Below are positions 10,505 to 22,293 of a stretch of DNA of 64,000 bases, one piece after another (positions within the stretch are counted from its first letter, which is position 1; each line of letters starts with the position of its first letter). The notes under the pieces were generated by a model. The model saw nothing but the letters and a program-made list of their open reading frames with translations. It was not told where the DNA came from and made no database searches. Location of the stretch: contig OZ037843.1 of assembly GCA_964035575.1 (NCBI GenBank), positions 1,054,001 to 1,118,000 on the forward strand, read 5' to 3'. The DNA is from Rhynchopus sp. YZ270_cl-10 (lineage: Eukaryota > Euglenozoa > Diplonemea > Diplonemida > Diplonemidae). The position numbers were made by a program, and so were the translations under genes.

Positions 10505-10925
10505 AAATTAAAAAAGTAGCCTACCGTGCGCCTGCGGCGCAGCTCAAAAACTGGCAGCCCACAGACCTCTACCATAGTTTGGCTGTAAAAATGTTCGGTT
10601 TTAGGTCACAAATTTTGAAATGTTGCGTACCGTGGCTTCGCCAGAAAGTTTTGATATTAACCGCCGTTTCTTCTTGTCCTGAGGGAAGGTTTCGTTCACT
10701 AGAGAGAACCTAATGCGAGGGCTTGACGTGGAAAAACGTGAGAAAAGAGTTGGTTTGGTTCTTGATGTACGTTACCATCCCACGTCATCACGTATTTACG
10801 CGAAATGAACGGACCTTTTCGCGCGGAGCGCGAAAAATTTTTATTTGACCCCTTTTTGGACATATCTTCACGATTTTGGGGGAAAATTTTTTTCATGAAG
10901 ATAAGCGAAAACCCTGGACCCCTTC
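10505..10925. repeat. Dispersed repeat R3, copy 1
   Basis: Closely matches 19285-19665 in the same orientation, from the GTGCGCCTGCGGCGC hairpin, through 'accatagtttggctgtaaaa' and 'cgtggcttcgccagaaagtt', to 'atgaagataagcg'. Differences are scattered substitutions and small indels, some breaking any frame, so it behaves as non-coding repeat DNA. Confidence 0.85.
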
Positions 10926-10975
10926 CCGGAGGGAAATTTTTTTTTCGTTTTTTGAGGTGATCCAGTCTCACGCTT

Positions 10976-11300
10976 TTTCACACATTTTCACTTGGTTTCA
11001 CGGTGTGAAAAAGTGTGTACGAAAGTGAAAAAAAAAACTGCTTCACGCACTCTGAGTGGATTCCTCCAGAAAAAAAACTTGGTGTTTTCACATGGTTTCA
11101 CACATTTTCACTTGGTTTCACATATTTTCACTTGGTTTCACACATTTTCACTTAATTTCACACATTTTCACTTAATTTCACACATTTTCACCTTGGTTTC
11201 ACACATTTTCACTTGGTTTCACACATTTTCACTTAATTTCACACATTTTCACCTTGGTTTCACACGTTTTCACTTGTTTTCACACGTTTTCACGGTGTGA
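10976..11300. repeat. Degenerate tandem repeat of TTTCACACATTTTCACTTGG
   Basis: About a dozen units of roughly 20 bases (variants CTTAATTTCACACATTTTCA, CCTTGGTTTCACACATTTTCA and similar). The ends carry the inverted form GTGAAAACGTGTG / TTTCACGGTGTGAAAA, so the array can fold on itself. An ORF reads through because the unit lacks stops; it is not regarded as a gene. Confidence 0.9.
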
Positions 11301-11351
11301 AAACGTGTGGAAAAGTGTGCGCTGGATCACCTCATTTTTTTTTTTTTTTCC

Positions 11352-11990
11352 CCGTCGGCAGAGGTTTTTTTAGGAACCGGTTTTTTTGAGCTTAGGGGGG
11401 GTGAGATGTTTTTTGGTCAAAAAAAAAATTCGCGCGCTTCGCGCGCGAAAACCCTGGAGAAGCTAGTTTGTGGGGTTTTTTGGAATACGTCCGCGCTGTG
11501 GTGGGGTCAATTTGACGAAATGGGCAAGTTCTTGGTTTTGCTCAAAAATGAGTGGTAAGGGAAAGGGGCCAGTGAAAACATAGTGGATAATATAAGAAAC
11601 AAGAAAAGGGAGAAATAGGTCAAGGGCTGCCCGCCGCAGGCGGAATTTTTTTGATACATGCACTTTTTTGGGGTCAGCACCCAGTACCATGTCATGGGAA
11701 GAGTGGATGCTAGCTTGCGCCGCAGGCGCACGGTACGCTACTTTTATTATTTCGCCATATCCTTTTTCTCATTCCCCGTTGGGTTCTGCGAGCTCCGTCC
11801 GTCAAATGCTAGAAAACACTTGTATTTTATAGTCTTTGGAAAACACGCCCACATTCTAACTCCGTCTTTTTGACTCACCCCCTCCAAAAACTCAAAACTC
11901 CCAAAAACCACCCAAAATTTTTGCTCACCCCCCCTAAAAACTCAAAAAAAAATCGTGAGAGGGGGTGAAACCCCCCCTCACCCCCCCTAA
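11352..11990. repeat. Dispersed repeat R1, copy 1
   Basis: Nearly the same sequence occurs in direct orientation at 63416-64000 and runs off the window end. Landmarks are 'gagcttagggggggtgagat', the CGCGCGCTTCGCGCGCG hairpin, the CTGTGGTGGGGTCAATTT module, the CCGCCGCAGGCGG hairpin, the GCGCCGCAGGCGCACGGTAC hairpin, and 'cgtgagagggggtgaaaccc'. No ORF is conserved between the copies. Confidence 0.92.
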
Positions 11991-12117
11991 AAAAAAACTC
12001 TGCCCGTCGGTTCACTTTTTCCCCCCCTCCCCCAAAGTTAGCATTAGGCCTGATTTTTAACCACCCTGATACCCTGCTTCACACTTTTCTATAGAAAGTA
12101 TATGAAATAATTGGCGC

Positions 12118-13041
12118 ATGTTTTGTACTCTCTTTGACGACTCTGGGGACCCACAGGACGATTCGTTGCCGGCCACACCAAACACCGCGAAGAATGCGGG
12201 TGGGTGCAGGCGCATAAAAATAGACGTTCTCCTCCAGGACTTCGAACGCAAGGTCGCGAACGTGACGAAAGACGTCCTCACCCCTACCTGGGGGGCCGGG
12301 GTGTTCGAGGAATCACTCCCTTCCACACCGCTGGTGTTTGAAGCGTCCCCCCGGTGTTTGAAGCGGGACGATCGGCCCAACCCAGTAGAACGTTCTGTTG
12401 AGAGCCCCCTGAAGCCACGCGCGCCGGCCATAGCAACACGGGGACGCAGTACACAGAATTCGAGGACTCCAAAGCGCGTCGCATCACCGCTTTTAAAACC
12501 CAAGCCGTGTGTTGCACCAGGTTCGGCAGCTAGCAGGGAGCGCAGCTTGCAGCGGTATGTCGTTGAGTACTTGGAGACGTCTGCCGCAAAGGTCGTGCAA
12601 CGTAGCTGGCGGCGGATGCTGCTGCGCACAGAGATTGCGAGGAGGTGTGCAGCAAAGAAGCGGGCGCTGCCTCCTCTCGAGGGGCAGGCCAACATATCAC
12701 ATCAGTCGGCCAAGCTAAGCATCGTCACAAGGCGTGCCACAAAGCCTCTTGTGATACACCTGTCGCAGTGCGAGGGCGTAAGATGTGATGCAGGTGGTGA
12801 TGATGGGCTAGTGGACCTGGATGCGGAGCTCGCGTCGTCGTCGTCGTGCAGCGACCTGTCAGAGGAGGGCGAAGTGCAGGCGCCTGGTGCGTTTGCTGGC
12901 GTGACCCCAAAGCCAAAGGCGCCGTCTAGGGCGCGCGTACGTACTGCACGAAGAGGGAGTGAGGGTGGAGGTGGTGCTAAGGCGCCCCACCCACCCGCAA
13001 CCCAAAGGCCGTCGTGCGTCACGGTTGCGAGGCATGCGTGA
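12118..13041 (+). CDS. Hypothetical 307-residue protein with an IQ-like motif
   Basis: The ORF encodes 307 residues, is GC-rich against AT-rich flanks and has balanced composition, so it is likely a real gene or large exon. I do not recognise a family. The only motif seen is an IQ-like helix at about 157-170 (VVQRSWRRMLLR), which in known proteins binds calmodulin or a light chain. It is preceded by a predicted helix (RSLQRYVVEYLETSAAK). The rest is Ser/Pro-rich and probably disordered, with TPNT, TPKR, SPLLKP and SPLKP sites like those used by proline-directed kinases, and an acidic Ser stretch near 235-248. Start: first ATG after an AT-rich leader. Additional exons cannot be excluded. Confidence 0.6.
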   Translation: MFCTLFDDSGDPQDDSLPATPNTAKNAGGCRRIKIDVLLQDFERKVANVTKDVLTPTWGAGVFEESLPSTPLVFEASPRCLKRDDRPNPVERSVESPLKPRAPAIATRGRSTQNSRTPKRVASPLLKPKPCVAPGSAASRERSLQRYVVEYLETSAAKVVQRSWRRMLLRTEIARRCAAKKRALPPLEGQANISHQSAKLSIVTRRATKPLVIHLSQCEGVRCDAGGDDGLVDLDAELASSSSCSDLSEEGEVQAPGAFAGVTPKPKAPSRARVRTARRGSEGGGGAKAPHPPATQRPSCVTVARHA

Positions 13042-13558
13042 GGGGGTAGGGTAAAAACGATGACATGTGCATGTGTCATTTACTGTAATCGGAATAATTC
13101 CTCGATGTCATTATGTGGTACGTGTTGGTACGTGTCATTCTCTGTACAGAACACACATTTTGCTAAGGTTTGTTGAGGCGTCGTGTGGGGTCCTTCCGCT
13201 GTTTTATTTATTATTCTTAAAACGCGTTCCTGGATTACCCCTATATTAGGACAACTTTGTGGGAATGAAACGCCCACGTCGTTTCGTTTTTTTTTATTCT
13301 CCCTAAGCAGGATAAGTGTTCACCTTATTTCTGCACAAACATCCGTTTCTTCTTATACAATTCTTTGGGAGGTACTGCACTGCGCAAGTCCCTGACACCT
13401 CTCTTTTCTTTTGTTGGCAGACCAAGGGGGTTAGCTATGCCTTACCACACTCACGGGGGGACGAAGTGTGCTCTCTGTGTTTCCTCCTGGGCCGGAGGGG
13501 TATGCGGGACTATTGTGTATTGTCCTCAGGGAGGTAACCTTCTCTTGTCTCTATTAAA

Positions 13559-13669
13559 CACGGGTTGCCTACGATCGTAGTACGATATTTTACGATTGTA
13601 GCTCTTTTTTTGATCGCACTACGATCGTATTATGATCGCAAAATATCGTACGATCGTAGGCAACCCGTG
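13559..13669. mobile_element. 111-bp MITE-like foldback element
   Basis: The ends CACGGGTTGCCTACGATCGT and its exact reverse complement form a terminal inverted repeat; the interior is also rich in TACGATCGTA palindromes, so the whole unit can fold into a hairpin. ATTAAA lies at 13553-13558 and again at 13671-13676, a candidate target-site duplication with one extra A on the right. Non-coding. Confidence 0.85.
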
Positions 13670-14094
13670 AATTAAATGCGCGTTGACCCGTGGTGGCTGG
13701 GGTGTATAAATGCTTGGGGCCTGGTGGCTTCCCCATGCCGTGAAAAAGCGACCAACAGGAGCTTGCTGGGACATGGCTGGGGGGTTATGTGTGCCTCCTG
13801 TTAGGAGGCCCGCAGCAGGCCCCGTTGTCGGACAACGTGGAAGGCTGAGAGAGAGAAAGAGAGAAGGTGTCTTCCTTGCCTTGGGTGTGAACTTCTTTTT
13901 CCTTCCTGCTATAACGCTCTGCCCGCTATCTTTTATTGCAACAGTTTTTATTTTTATATTTTGAGGTACAGTGTCACGAGAGGGCGTTGTATTTCAACTC
14001 TACTTTATTTATATTTTATTTACACTACTTTCAGGACTTTTGCTAACTGGCATGATGGCATGATGGCATGCTGTTTGCACTTTCAACTTCTCTT

Positions 14095-14165
14095 TTTTTT
14101 TGATAAATTGTTGGAGTAGTGTAGTTGCCTCGGTTGTGTTGCCACAGTTGTGCAATCTCCACTAT
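14095..14165 (-). mobile_element. Retroposon tail, inverse copy of 52365-52440
   Basis: On the minus strand a 65-base segment ('gagattgcacaa...tgttgcc...caacaatttatc' in outline) ends in an A-run at 14092-14100. The same segment followed by an A-run lies on the plus strand at 52365-52440. Two copies with the same end followed by A suggest reverse-transcription-mediated dispersal. Confidence 0.6.
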
Positions 14166-15778
14166 TTTTTGAACATCATGCCATTCAGGGGAAAAATACC
14201 AAAGTTAGCAAAAGGCCTGCTGCACTACTTTCTCGCGGAAAGTGTCACGTCGTTCGCCCAATCATTTTTATTCCTCCTTTTTTATATATTTGGAATTCTG
14301 CCCCATACCCGGAACCTGTTGGAACGGGTAGGAAACCCCGCAGGTGACGTGGACACTGTCCTACCTATGAAAAAACATGGAAAATAAAATGGACAACTGT
14401 TCCTTGGTACATCACCCCCCTCCCAGCCTACCGTAAATGGTATTTGTGCAAGGTGACGAAGCACGAGGGGCTTGGGTGCATTGCATAAAACTTTTTGTTT
14501 CCCTTTCCCCGTTTTGTAGTCTTTTTGATCAACAAGCAAAGGGCGTCTCATGCATTTTTTTAGTTCGTAAAAAAGGCTGGGGGAATACAGAGGTTTCTGC
14601 CTCTGTTCTCTTACGGTACGGACCCACTCACGTCTCGCCCTTTGCATGATCTCTACTGAGATGCGTTTTTGCACCTTTCAACTCTTTTTTGTCAAAAAAA
14701 AACCCTTCCCCTTCGTTACAGTGAGATAAAACGATTTTACTAACGCGCCACGAAAAGCCTCCTGAGCCGCTGTTTCCCGCTCGAAGCGAGGGAACACGAG
14801 TTAAAGGGTGCCTTTTTCGTTCGAAGTGCGAAAAAAATGTTATTTCACTTGGTGTGGCTGAAAGGGGGTGCTACTTTCTGCTATTCTGGGCATCTGGATT
14901 TTTTGGTGCGGCTGAAGGGAGCTATTTTTGTGCTACTTTCTGCTATTTTCTGCTATTTTGGGGGCGTCGACCACACCATGAGTCACTGATTATGTGGGTG
15001 ATCTATGAATGGGGAGAGCTTTCTTCTCTATGTCCTCAGTAGCGTCTCACAGACTCCCACAAGCTCTCACTAAGTGTTCAGGGGATTTTTTTTGTACTTT
15101 TTGCACTTTTTGGGGGGGCATGCTTGCATCAGATGGAGTATACAGTGTGTCCAGTGTGTACAGCCCCCACCCTTTATTTGTATTTGTATTTTATTTTTGA
15201 AAAATTGAATAATTGATGACGTGCACACACCTCGCTTTTTTACTTACGCGTACTACTTCGTGAGCGGAAAGTGTCACGTCGTTCACCCCCTAACCGTGCT
15301 CCGCAACACCACCAACAGGTGAGAGATAGTGTGTGTGGAAGCGTGAACGTATTATACAACTACAAGAAGGGGCGGTGAGGGAACGACAAATGACACTTTT
15401 AGTTGTAATTTTACTTCACAAGGGGAAGACGTTGACACATGACGTTGACACGATGGCGTACACCAAACTATTTTCTTGTCTTGTTGCTTGTTCAGCCAGT
15501 CGCGACCATAAAACGTTTTTTACACGTGATATGAAAAACGGTGACTGCAGGATTTCCTAATCCTCACCCTAGACACGGCGGGTTTTCAGGGTTTTTTCTA
15601 GGGGCACGACGTTGAAGTAACTTACTTTACTTGTGGTTTTACATGTAATAATTTTTACTTGTGGTCACAAGTAATTACTTGTGACCACAAGTAACTTTTA
15701 CTTGTGCACAAGTAATTTTTTACTTGTGCACAAGTAACTTTTTACTTGTGCACACGGTGCGCTGGTCAGAGATCTGAC

Positions 15779-15882
15779 CAGGTACCCAGGTACCCAGGTA
15801 CCCAGGTACCCAGGTACCCAGGTACCCAGGTACCCAGGTACCCAGGTACCCAGGTACCCAGGTACCCAGGTACCCAGGTACA
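15779..15882. repeat. Satellite of 8-bp unit AGGTACCC, about 13 copies
   Basis: Perfect tandem array located just inside the left end of element M11. The unit contains the palindrome GGTACC and shares the GTAC core with the other satellites of this window. The related element at 53832-56011 has only a trace (CCAGTACCCAGTGCCC) at the matching boundary. Confidence 0.97.
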
Positions 15883-17614
15883 CGGTACACTGTGTACAAG
15901 GAAAAAAGTCGTGAAAGAGCAACCACAGCTCCACATGACAAACACAAAAGTGTCCAGTCACGTGGGGCATTCATGCACTGAGGAGATAATGTTCCAACAA
16001 TTTACAAGAAAGATTACTTAACCTACTGCTGGAAGTTGCCAGGTCGTAGTAACACACAAAGTGTGCCTCCGTTCGGGAAGACCGGATATTCTAGAGACCA
16101 AAAAGGCCTCAAGAATATCTTCCGGTAGTCAAGGTATAACCGAATGAACGGCCCAAGACCCCCGTGGAGAAGTTAAATGTTGTAATGCTATCAAGTAGAA
16201 ACTGCGACCACTGTCTTACCCTCCTCAATACATGGTGGAAGATGTCTTTGACAACAAATATCCTGTACCCAGGTACCCATATTCCCAGAACCACGCAGTA
16301 CTACGTCGCAGTACTACGCAAAATTTACCACCAGACCCTGTCTTCGTGCACCTGAAGTACAACGCCGCAGACAGGCCAAACATGCGTTGGACTCAGAGGA
16401 ATGCCCGCTGTGCAGGTATCATGAGAACCAACTCCCAGCAACAAGGGGCGCCTTTTGGCGGGCGTTGTTGAGTTGAGGGTGTTTGGGGTGCAAAGTTTTC
16501 CACAATTTTGATGCGCGGGTACAGAAGTGTTGTCTTGTTCTTTCATCTCTAGGAATGTAAATGTCAATCGCGTTTAACTACCACTAGGGCTTGTTCAGTG
16601 AACCCACGAGGGGTCGAAGGGGGTTGGTTATCCCATATCTATCAAAGGTTGTGTCGACCAGGCGAATCCACTATGTTACGCTGTACGTTGTTAAATCCGA
16701 AGAAATAACGCTTTAGCAGCCGCAGGAAGTTTGTTAAAAAGAGTGCCTCACGCTACACCCGCGATTGACTTAGATGTTATAACAAAGAGAATTCAGAACA
16801 AAACAACACCCTGCCCCATACACACTAAATTGTCATGCTTCAAGAGCATGCCTGGGCCAAAATTACTGTGACAAAAAGGCAACAAGACCACCCACAAAGA
16901 GTGTGAAATGTGCACTGGATTTCTGGGGGAACGCAATATTTTCTTGTGCCTCGTCCTCCGCAAGCAGAGGACAGACTTTCCGGAAGGTTTCCAAAGTCGA
17001 ATTTCTTGCACTAGCTATGCTCCCTGGTTAATGGCAATAGCAGTGACGGACAAAATGTTCCCACCCCCCTTCATCCGCAAACTCAGTATTGATGCAGGTG
17101 AACGTGTGTGAGTTGAATGTCGGAGACGGCGAAGGTTCTCATCGCACTCGCAGATGCTGTTCAGATTTCACGATCCTGTGATGAGTGGAAATGTGGGGTG
17201 TAGTTAGGTTATGGTAGCTTGGAAAATACAAGTTAATTCATGACTTCAAGAAAAATGGTTATCGAATTTGAGGATGTAGAAAGACAGGGACGCAAAAAGT
17301 AGTGTAAAACCCCCCATATGTGAAAATTGTATTTTCTGGGGGAGATAAAACCATACCTTGTCTGCACATTCACCATTTGTGCCAGCTCCTCTGAGGGATA
17401 GAAGCTGGTTCTGGATCAACGTGGACTGCTCTTAGGGGAACCGGGGAACCGTTCCCTGGTTCCCGTTCCGAAATGACCGGTTCATTATACTCCAGTTCCG
17501 GGGTATCGGACTGTTGGGGCCCCCTCGCCCGACCCCCAGATGACTGGCATGACAGCACCTTAATTTTTTTCTGCTCGCTGTGCTCGCGGAAGTACACCCC
17601 AAAAAAATTTCCGC

Positions 17615-18055
17615 TCGCTTCGCGCTAACTTTTGGAAAAAATCTGAAAAATCGTGCTTCGGGCCCAAAAAAACGCACCTCAAATAGGGTTACGTCTGGGG
17701 GTGAAAAAGCAGTGTTTTGTGGCATTTCCGAGCTGTGGTGGGGCATATTCGGAAAAGTGGACAAATTTTAGTGACTTAAATTTTCACATAATATGAACCC
17801 ATACTCCAAAACAAGGGGCATTTTCAGTCTGAAAACCCAAATTCAGATGAAATTGTGGTGTTTTTGACTGGGAACAGGTAGCGCCGCAGGCGCACGGTAC
17901 CCAACCTTTTTCCTTTCCCTTTTCTCTGCTTTCTTTTGATTGCGCGAGCTGATTGCTCTCCACGGTGGGGTCACATGTGTGTGTGAAAACACTCTAAAGT
18001 ACCCGTACTCTGAACTATGAGATTCCTCTGGTTCTAGTAAAGAAACCCCGTCTCA
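17615..18055. repeat. Dispersed repeat R2, copy 2
   Basis: Matches 8480-9115 in the same orientation and lies inside element M11. It lacks the CAGTACA satellite found in the other copy. Non-coding. Confidence 0.75.
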
Positions 18056-18959
18056 AAAAGTGCGTAAATATCCTTTTCCGCCCAAGAGGTCGTTTTGTTG
18101 CATTTCCGAAGACCCACCCACGAGACCTGTCAAATCTATGTGACATGTTATAAAATAACATCTAATCTCGCATGTCGTATCACCAAAAACCCTAGTAACA
18201 TTATCATCATGTGTGGGATGGTAGGTGTTCACATGACTCGTCACAACTCTTCACAACACAGTCTATGACATCTATTGTTGTGAAAGAGTTGTGAATTGAA
18301 ATGAAAATTTGTGTTCTCCAATACCCCGAACACCACCAGGAAAATTGAGCCTTTTGAGCCTTCTTTCGAGCCTTCTCAAGGGGAAAAAGTTTAATTTTCC
18401 CAGTTTGTAATTTTGTTTTGCCGTACAATTGGAAATGAAGCGTTCCTTGTGCTAGTGATCGAAGAAGACGGTGTAATCTTCTTCACAGGATTTGATCTTC
18501 GAAAATTTCAGAAATCCTTTCCGAGCAATGTCGTAGGTTTCTTATGAGGCGTTCTTCTGAGCACCCTCATAGATATTTGCTGCCTGCTTCTTCGTAGCCC
18601 TTCGCGATTTTGTGTTTTTGACGTTAAAATGCCTATGGGTGTTTTTTGGGGGTGAAAAAACCTCAAAAACGCGTTTTAGACCCCTAGAAAGGCTCAAAAC
18701 TGCTCAATTCTGGCTGGAATTGCAAAATTGGGCACTTTTAGGGTATGACCAAAAAAATTTTCGAGAGTTCAGTTAGTACAGAGGCGCACCTTAGAAGGTT
18801 TTGACAGGTGATTTTTACTTGTGCACAAGTAAAAAGTTACTTGTGCACAAGTAAAAGTTACTTGTGATCACAAGTAATTACTTGTGCCACAAGTAAACTA
18901 TTTTCACAAGTAAAATTACATGTAAAACCACAAGTAAAGTCATTTACTTCAACGTCGTG

Positions 18960-19284
18960 GGGGGACGGGGGGGGACGGCGTCCCCCCCCAGATTTTGGGG
19001 GGAAACGCGTCCCCCCCCGGGGGGGGACGCATTTTGACTTGGGAAAAAAAGGATATGGGGGGTGGTTGGGGTCACCCGCACAGACCCCCATTTGGGACAC
19101 CACGCACGTAACCCGTACCAGAAAAAAAAGGGGAGGCAGGGAGTCGAGCGCGCGCGAAGCGCGTCTTATCCCCTTCCTGGCATCATTGTGAAGAGGATAT
19201 AGCGAAGTAAAGTTTCAGACCGTGCCCCCAATTCACTCAATCTTTGCACCATTTGACGGACCGAACAAAGAGTGAGAATAAGGG
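18960..19284. other. Gene-free low-complexity stretch
   Basis: G/C-run-rich DNA directly right of element M11 (imperfect hairpin of GGGGACG and CGTCCCCC at 18960-19030), then a GCGCGCGAAGCGCG hairpin near 19150. Nothing coding is visible. Confidence 0.5.
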
Positions 19285-19665
19285 ATCGGCAAAAATAAAA
19301 AGTAGCGTACCGTGCGCCTGCGGCGCAACTCAAAACTTATGAGCGGAATCCCACAGCCCTCTACCATAGTTTGGCTGTAAAAATGTTCAATTTTAGGTCA
19401 CAATTTTTTGAAATGTTGCGTACCATGGCTTCGCCAGAAAGTTCTGATATCATGACCGCCGTTTCTTCTGGTACTGAGGGAAGGTTCCGTGGAACATGAG
19501 AAAAAGGGTTGGTTCTTGATGTACGTTACCATCCCACGTTATCACGTATTTACGTGAAATGAACGGGCTTTTTTGCGCGGATCGCGAAAAATTTTGACCC
19601 CTTTTTGGACATATCTTCACGGTTTTGGAAAATTTTCCATGAAGATAAGCGGAAACCCTGCTTGC
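19285..19665. repeat. Dispersed repeat R3, copy 2
   Basis: Second copy of the repeat at 10505-10925, same orientation, with scattered substitutions and short indels. Here it is not bounded by the AGGCCTAATGCTAAC inverted repeat. Confidence 0.85.
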
Positions 19666-19673
19666 ACCTGCGA

Positions 19674-20083
19674 AAAAATGAAATACTCCCCCCTTCTTTA
19701 TTTATTCGTTGTTTGTTGTTTGTTGATCGCATCCATCCTCGTCCGTACTTCAGGCAAAGCACACAGCACTTTTGGTGGTTTGAAACACAGCAGTCCGCAC
19801 TAAAGTCAGATGTCCGCTCTGCACTTTACTTCTCTTCTTCTTCTTCTTCTTTTTTTTTTTTTTTTTTTTTCAAACCCCAAAAGTCCCGAAATACCCCGAA
19901 AACCCGCGTCCTGAAGTACGGGGGAGAGGTGGAGCACAAAAGGGGGGAAGGGGAAACGGTAAGACTCATGGCAACCGAAGAACGCGTCTTTCATTTCCAG
20001 ACGTATTGCATACTCGTACAAAATGAAATACTCCCCCCTTCTTTATTTATTCGTTGTTTGTTGTTTGTTGATCGCATCCATCA
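19674..20083. repeat. 62-bp direct repeat pair flanking about 290 bp
   Basis: The segment starting 'aaaatgaaatactccccc' and ending 'ttgatcgcatccat' occurs at 19674-19735 and again at 20022-20083, identical as far as I can align. The sequence between contains a TTCTTCTTC/T-run and no gene. Possible explanations are a short solo-LTR-like insertion or a local duplication. Confidence 0.75.
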
Positions 20084-20959
20084 GGACCCTTAATAGGGAC
20101 GCGCAGCGCTCTCGAAGAGAGAAGTGATCGCCTGTGTTTGTTCGTTTTCCTTCGATTTGTCTCCTCTGGTGTATTTGTCTTCTCTCTGCTGTTTTGTCCC
20201 CACGTGAACGCACCTCCGGGTCATCCCTTTCTGCTTTGTCGTCGCAAACATTTCCGACAGAATGGCGTTCGCTGCGTAGATTCTGCTGTCCCCGCTCAAT
20301 GCAGAGTTGTCGACCTTCATGTATACAGTGCACGCGCTGGTGTATTTTGCCGCCAATAGCACAGACTTAGCCGCCGCATACAGCTCTTCAGGAAAATTGA
20401 GGTGTCCTGTCCCGCGCCGACCGTTCCCTGCGCTACCTTTCTCTCGTCTTCGTTGACTTCCAAGATGCTACCCATTCTGCTTTTGGGGCGTCAGACCACA
20501 CTATGAGTGTCTTAGTGGGGGGTTGTTGGATCCAGTAGTTCGTCGTCATCAGCGATACCCGCTTTCGCACTTCGGAAATCACGCTGCAATTTCGGCCAAA
20601 AAATTTTCTCAAAATCCGGGTTTGTAGTATTGACTTCACCTTCTGTTACCCGTAGTGACCGCTATTCTGCTTCATTATCGTACCCCCCTGCTTGTAGGTG
20701 TGTTTGCCAGTCACCCAAATTATCATGAAACTCTCGCGAGAGAGGTTTTTAAAAAAGCTAGTGCAAGAAATTCGCTTTGTAATCCGGAAATTCTGTCCCG
20801 CTTGCAGAGGTTCAAAAAAGTATGCTACTGTCTATTTCTTTTTGATCGTTCTTGTATTGCAGCGTGATTCCAAACTCCTCGGTACGCGCACGTGAACAAC
20901 GTTGTGCGATCGCAGGAGCGAACGGCCATCCCATCGCCAAAAAATAATAAAAACCCCTA

Positions 20960-21604
20960 TCATCTTTTGTTAAATTGGTACGCTACCCACGTCATACGCC
21001 GATCTCCTGCGGTGTTGACTCCAAAAAACAAAGAACTGTTGAATGTTATTGTCTTCTTTGACATTTGCGGTGGCGGACCCCTCGACCTTTTCAGTTTTCT
21101 GCCACCCACGAATCGTAAGCTCCCCGACTTTTTCTCCACAGTGAAGGCATGCAGAATCACTTCTTGGGGGCTTGCAGATGTTCGCGACAGGACGCCGAAG
21201 TCGATGAGGGAATCCAGATTTTGATCCATGTGGCGCGAGGTGCCTCTCCTTATCCCTGCTTGCTTGTCCCAACCCTCCTTCAGGTGTGATACGAACGTTT
21301 CTCTCTTTCGGATGATCTGCAGAATGTCTTCCAGCTCGTTCTCCTTGTCGAGGCTCACCAGTGTGTCTAGGCAGATGCGTCCCCTCGATGTCGCCGCAAT
21401 GTAGTCCTGGTCGGTTTCTCCTGCATGCGCCTCGGCGGGCCGAGCGTTTGTGGCGCTGCTTCGTCGGTACGCATAGGGAGTTTGTATGAATTGTTCCGAA
21501 TCAAATAAATCGTCGCATGGTAAAGTTAAATTACTTCCGTCTTTTTGGCGCATTCGATAGCAAAGTCGTCTGTTCGACTCGGCGTGGACTCCTATATACA
21601 TCAC
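20960..21604 (-). pseudogene. Possible reverse-transcriptase remnant (unclassified retroelement)
   Basis: A 214-residue ORF. Its middle (about 120-175: 'NLDSLIDFGVLSRTSASPQE', then 'FTVEKKSGSLRFVGGRKLKR') resembles the N-terminal fingers of reverse transcriptases, where a 'GVI...S.SP..', 'V.KK.G..R...D.R.LN' pattern is usual. Here the expected Asp of the DxR motif is Gly. No catalytic palm motif follows; the frame ends 40 residues later. I take it as a fragment of a decayed retroelement; family not assignable. Flanking sequence to 22050 shows no further recognisable domains. Confidence 0.3.
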
Positions 21605-22053
21605 TGTATCGGATGAGACCCTCCACCGTGTCGTGTCGCGTGATCATCTGGATCTGTTCCAACGGTACCCTCTTGTCGTTGAGGTGGTGCCGCTCCTCGC
21701 CTTAGGGAGTGAGGGGTGAGGTTCTGCTTCACTCTTTTGGCTCAAAATAGGTTTGTAACGCTGCTGATGGGAACATGTGTTCCAGTGTTCGCTTCTCTAA
21801 ACACAGAATGATCGCCTCGTCGTAACCTAGCTCTGTCTTCATGTGGTACTCCCAGTTTGTCTTGAATTCATTCAGGCGGCCGCACACTTCGCAGCTCCCT
21901 CATGTAAGAACCCGATAGCGCCCGTGAGAGAGTGTGCTGCGCCTTCGCCAGCTTGCTCTGCGGTGAGTGGCAGTTTCCTTCTCCCGAGATACGTAGGAAG
22001 TCTTTCGTCCAGCAAACGCTCAGGCTGCGGGATCGGCTCATGGTAAGATATGC

Positions 22054-22293
22054 GTGCGTATCTCCTCGTTTGTTTATCTCCTCGTATGTTTATCTCCTCG
22101 TTTGTTTATCTCCTCGTTTGTTTATCTCCTCGTATGTTTATCTCCTCGTATGTTTATCTCCTCGTTTGTTTATCTCCTCGTATGTTTATCTCCTCGTTTG
22201 TTTATCTCCTCGTATGTTTATCTCCTCGTATGGTTATCTCCTCGTATGTTTATCTCCTCGTTTGTTTGTCTCCTCATTTGTTTATCTCCTCGT
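22054..22293. repeat. Tandem repeat of 16-bp unit CTCCTCGTTTGTTTAT, about 15 copies
   Basis: Units alternate between CTCCTCGTTTGTTTAT and CTCCTCGTATGTTTAT. Because 16 is not a multiple of 3, all three forward frames stay open through the array and give Leu/Ser/Val-rich pseudo-proteins; these are not genes. A related array lies at 22874-23026. Confidence 0.95.

Larger units (their letters stand above)
10074..12051. mobile_element. Putative 2-kb element with a 15-bp terminal inverted repeat
   Basis: The 15-mer AGGCCTAATGCTAAC at 10074-10088 is exactly inverted at 12037-12051, and GTCGGTTC-type sequence lies just inside both ends. Between them are dispersed repeat R3 (10505-10925), a TTTCACAC tandem region (10976-11300) and dispersed repeat R1 (11352-11990). 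An ORF at 10285-10713 begins with an acidic Glu/Ser/Asp-rich stretch but runs into R3; it may be a remnant of an encoded protein. Target-site duplication was not found. Confidence 0.5.
13042..15604. other. Gene-free stretch with small repeats
   Basis: No convincing gene. Contents: a 111-bp MITE (13559-13669); a copy of the CACGAGAGGG...TTGTATTTCAA dispersed motif at about 13970-14000; a minus-strand retroposon tail at 14095-14165 matching 52365-52440 in inverse orientation; and the phrase 'gcggaaagtgtcacgtcgtt' at about 14237 and again at about 15262. The remainder is T-rich low-complexity DNA. Confidence 0.6.
15605..18959. mobile_element. 3.35-kb element M11 with long terminal inverted repeats and ACTTGTGCACAAGT words
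   Basis: Both ends read CACGACGTTGAAGTAA inward and remain complementary over about 75 bases. Subterminal regions carry repeated palindromic words ACTTGTGCACAAGT and TACTTGTGATCACAAGTA. GGGG flanks both ends. Inside are an AGGTACCC satellite, a core (about 15885-17060) that reappears inverted within another element at 54529-55715, and dispersed repeat R2 (17615-18055). A single end of the same type sits in an intron at 51144-51200. No transposase ORF is present, so it is non-autonomous. Confidence 0.85.

Noticed and set aside
16325-16567. ORF in the M11/M12 core containing MKEQDNTSVPAHQNCGK, also at 55043
   Set aside because: The two copies lose the common frame after about 25 codons through indels, so the core does not appear to be under coding constraint.
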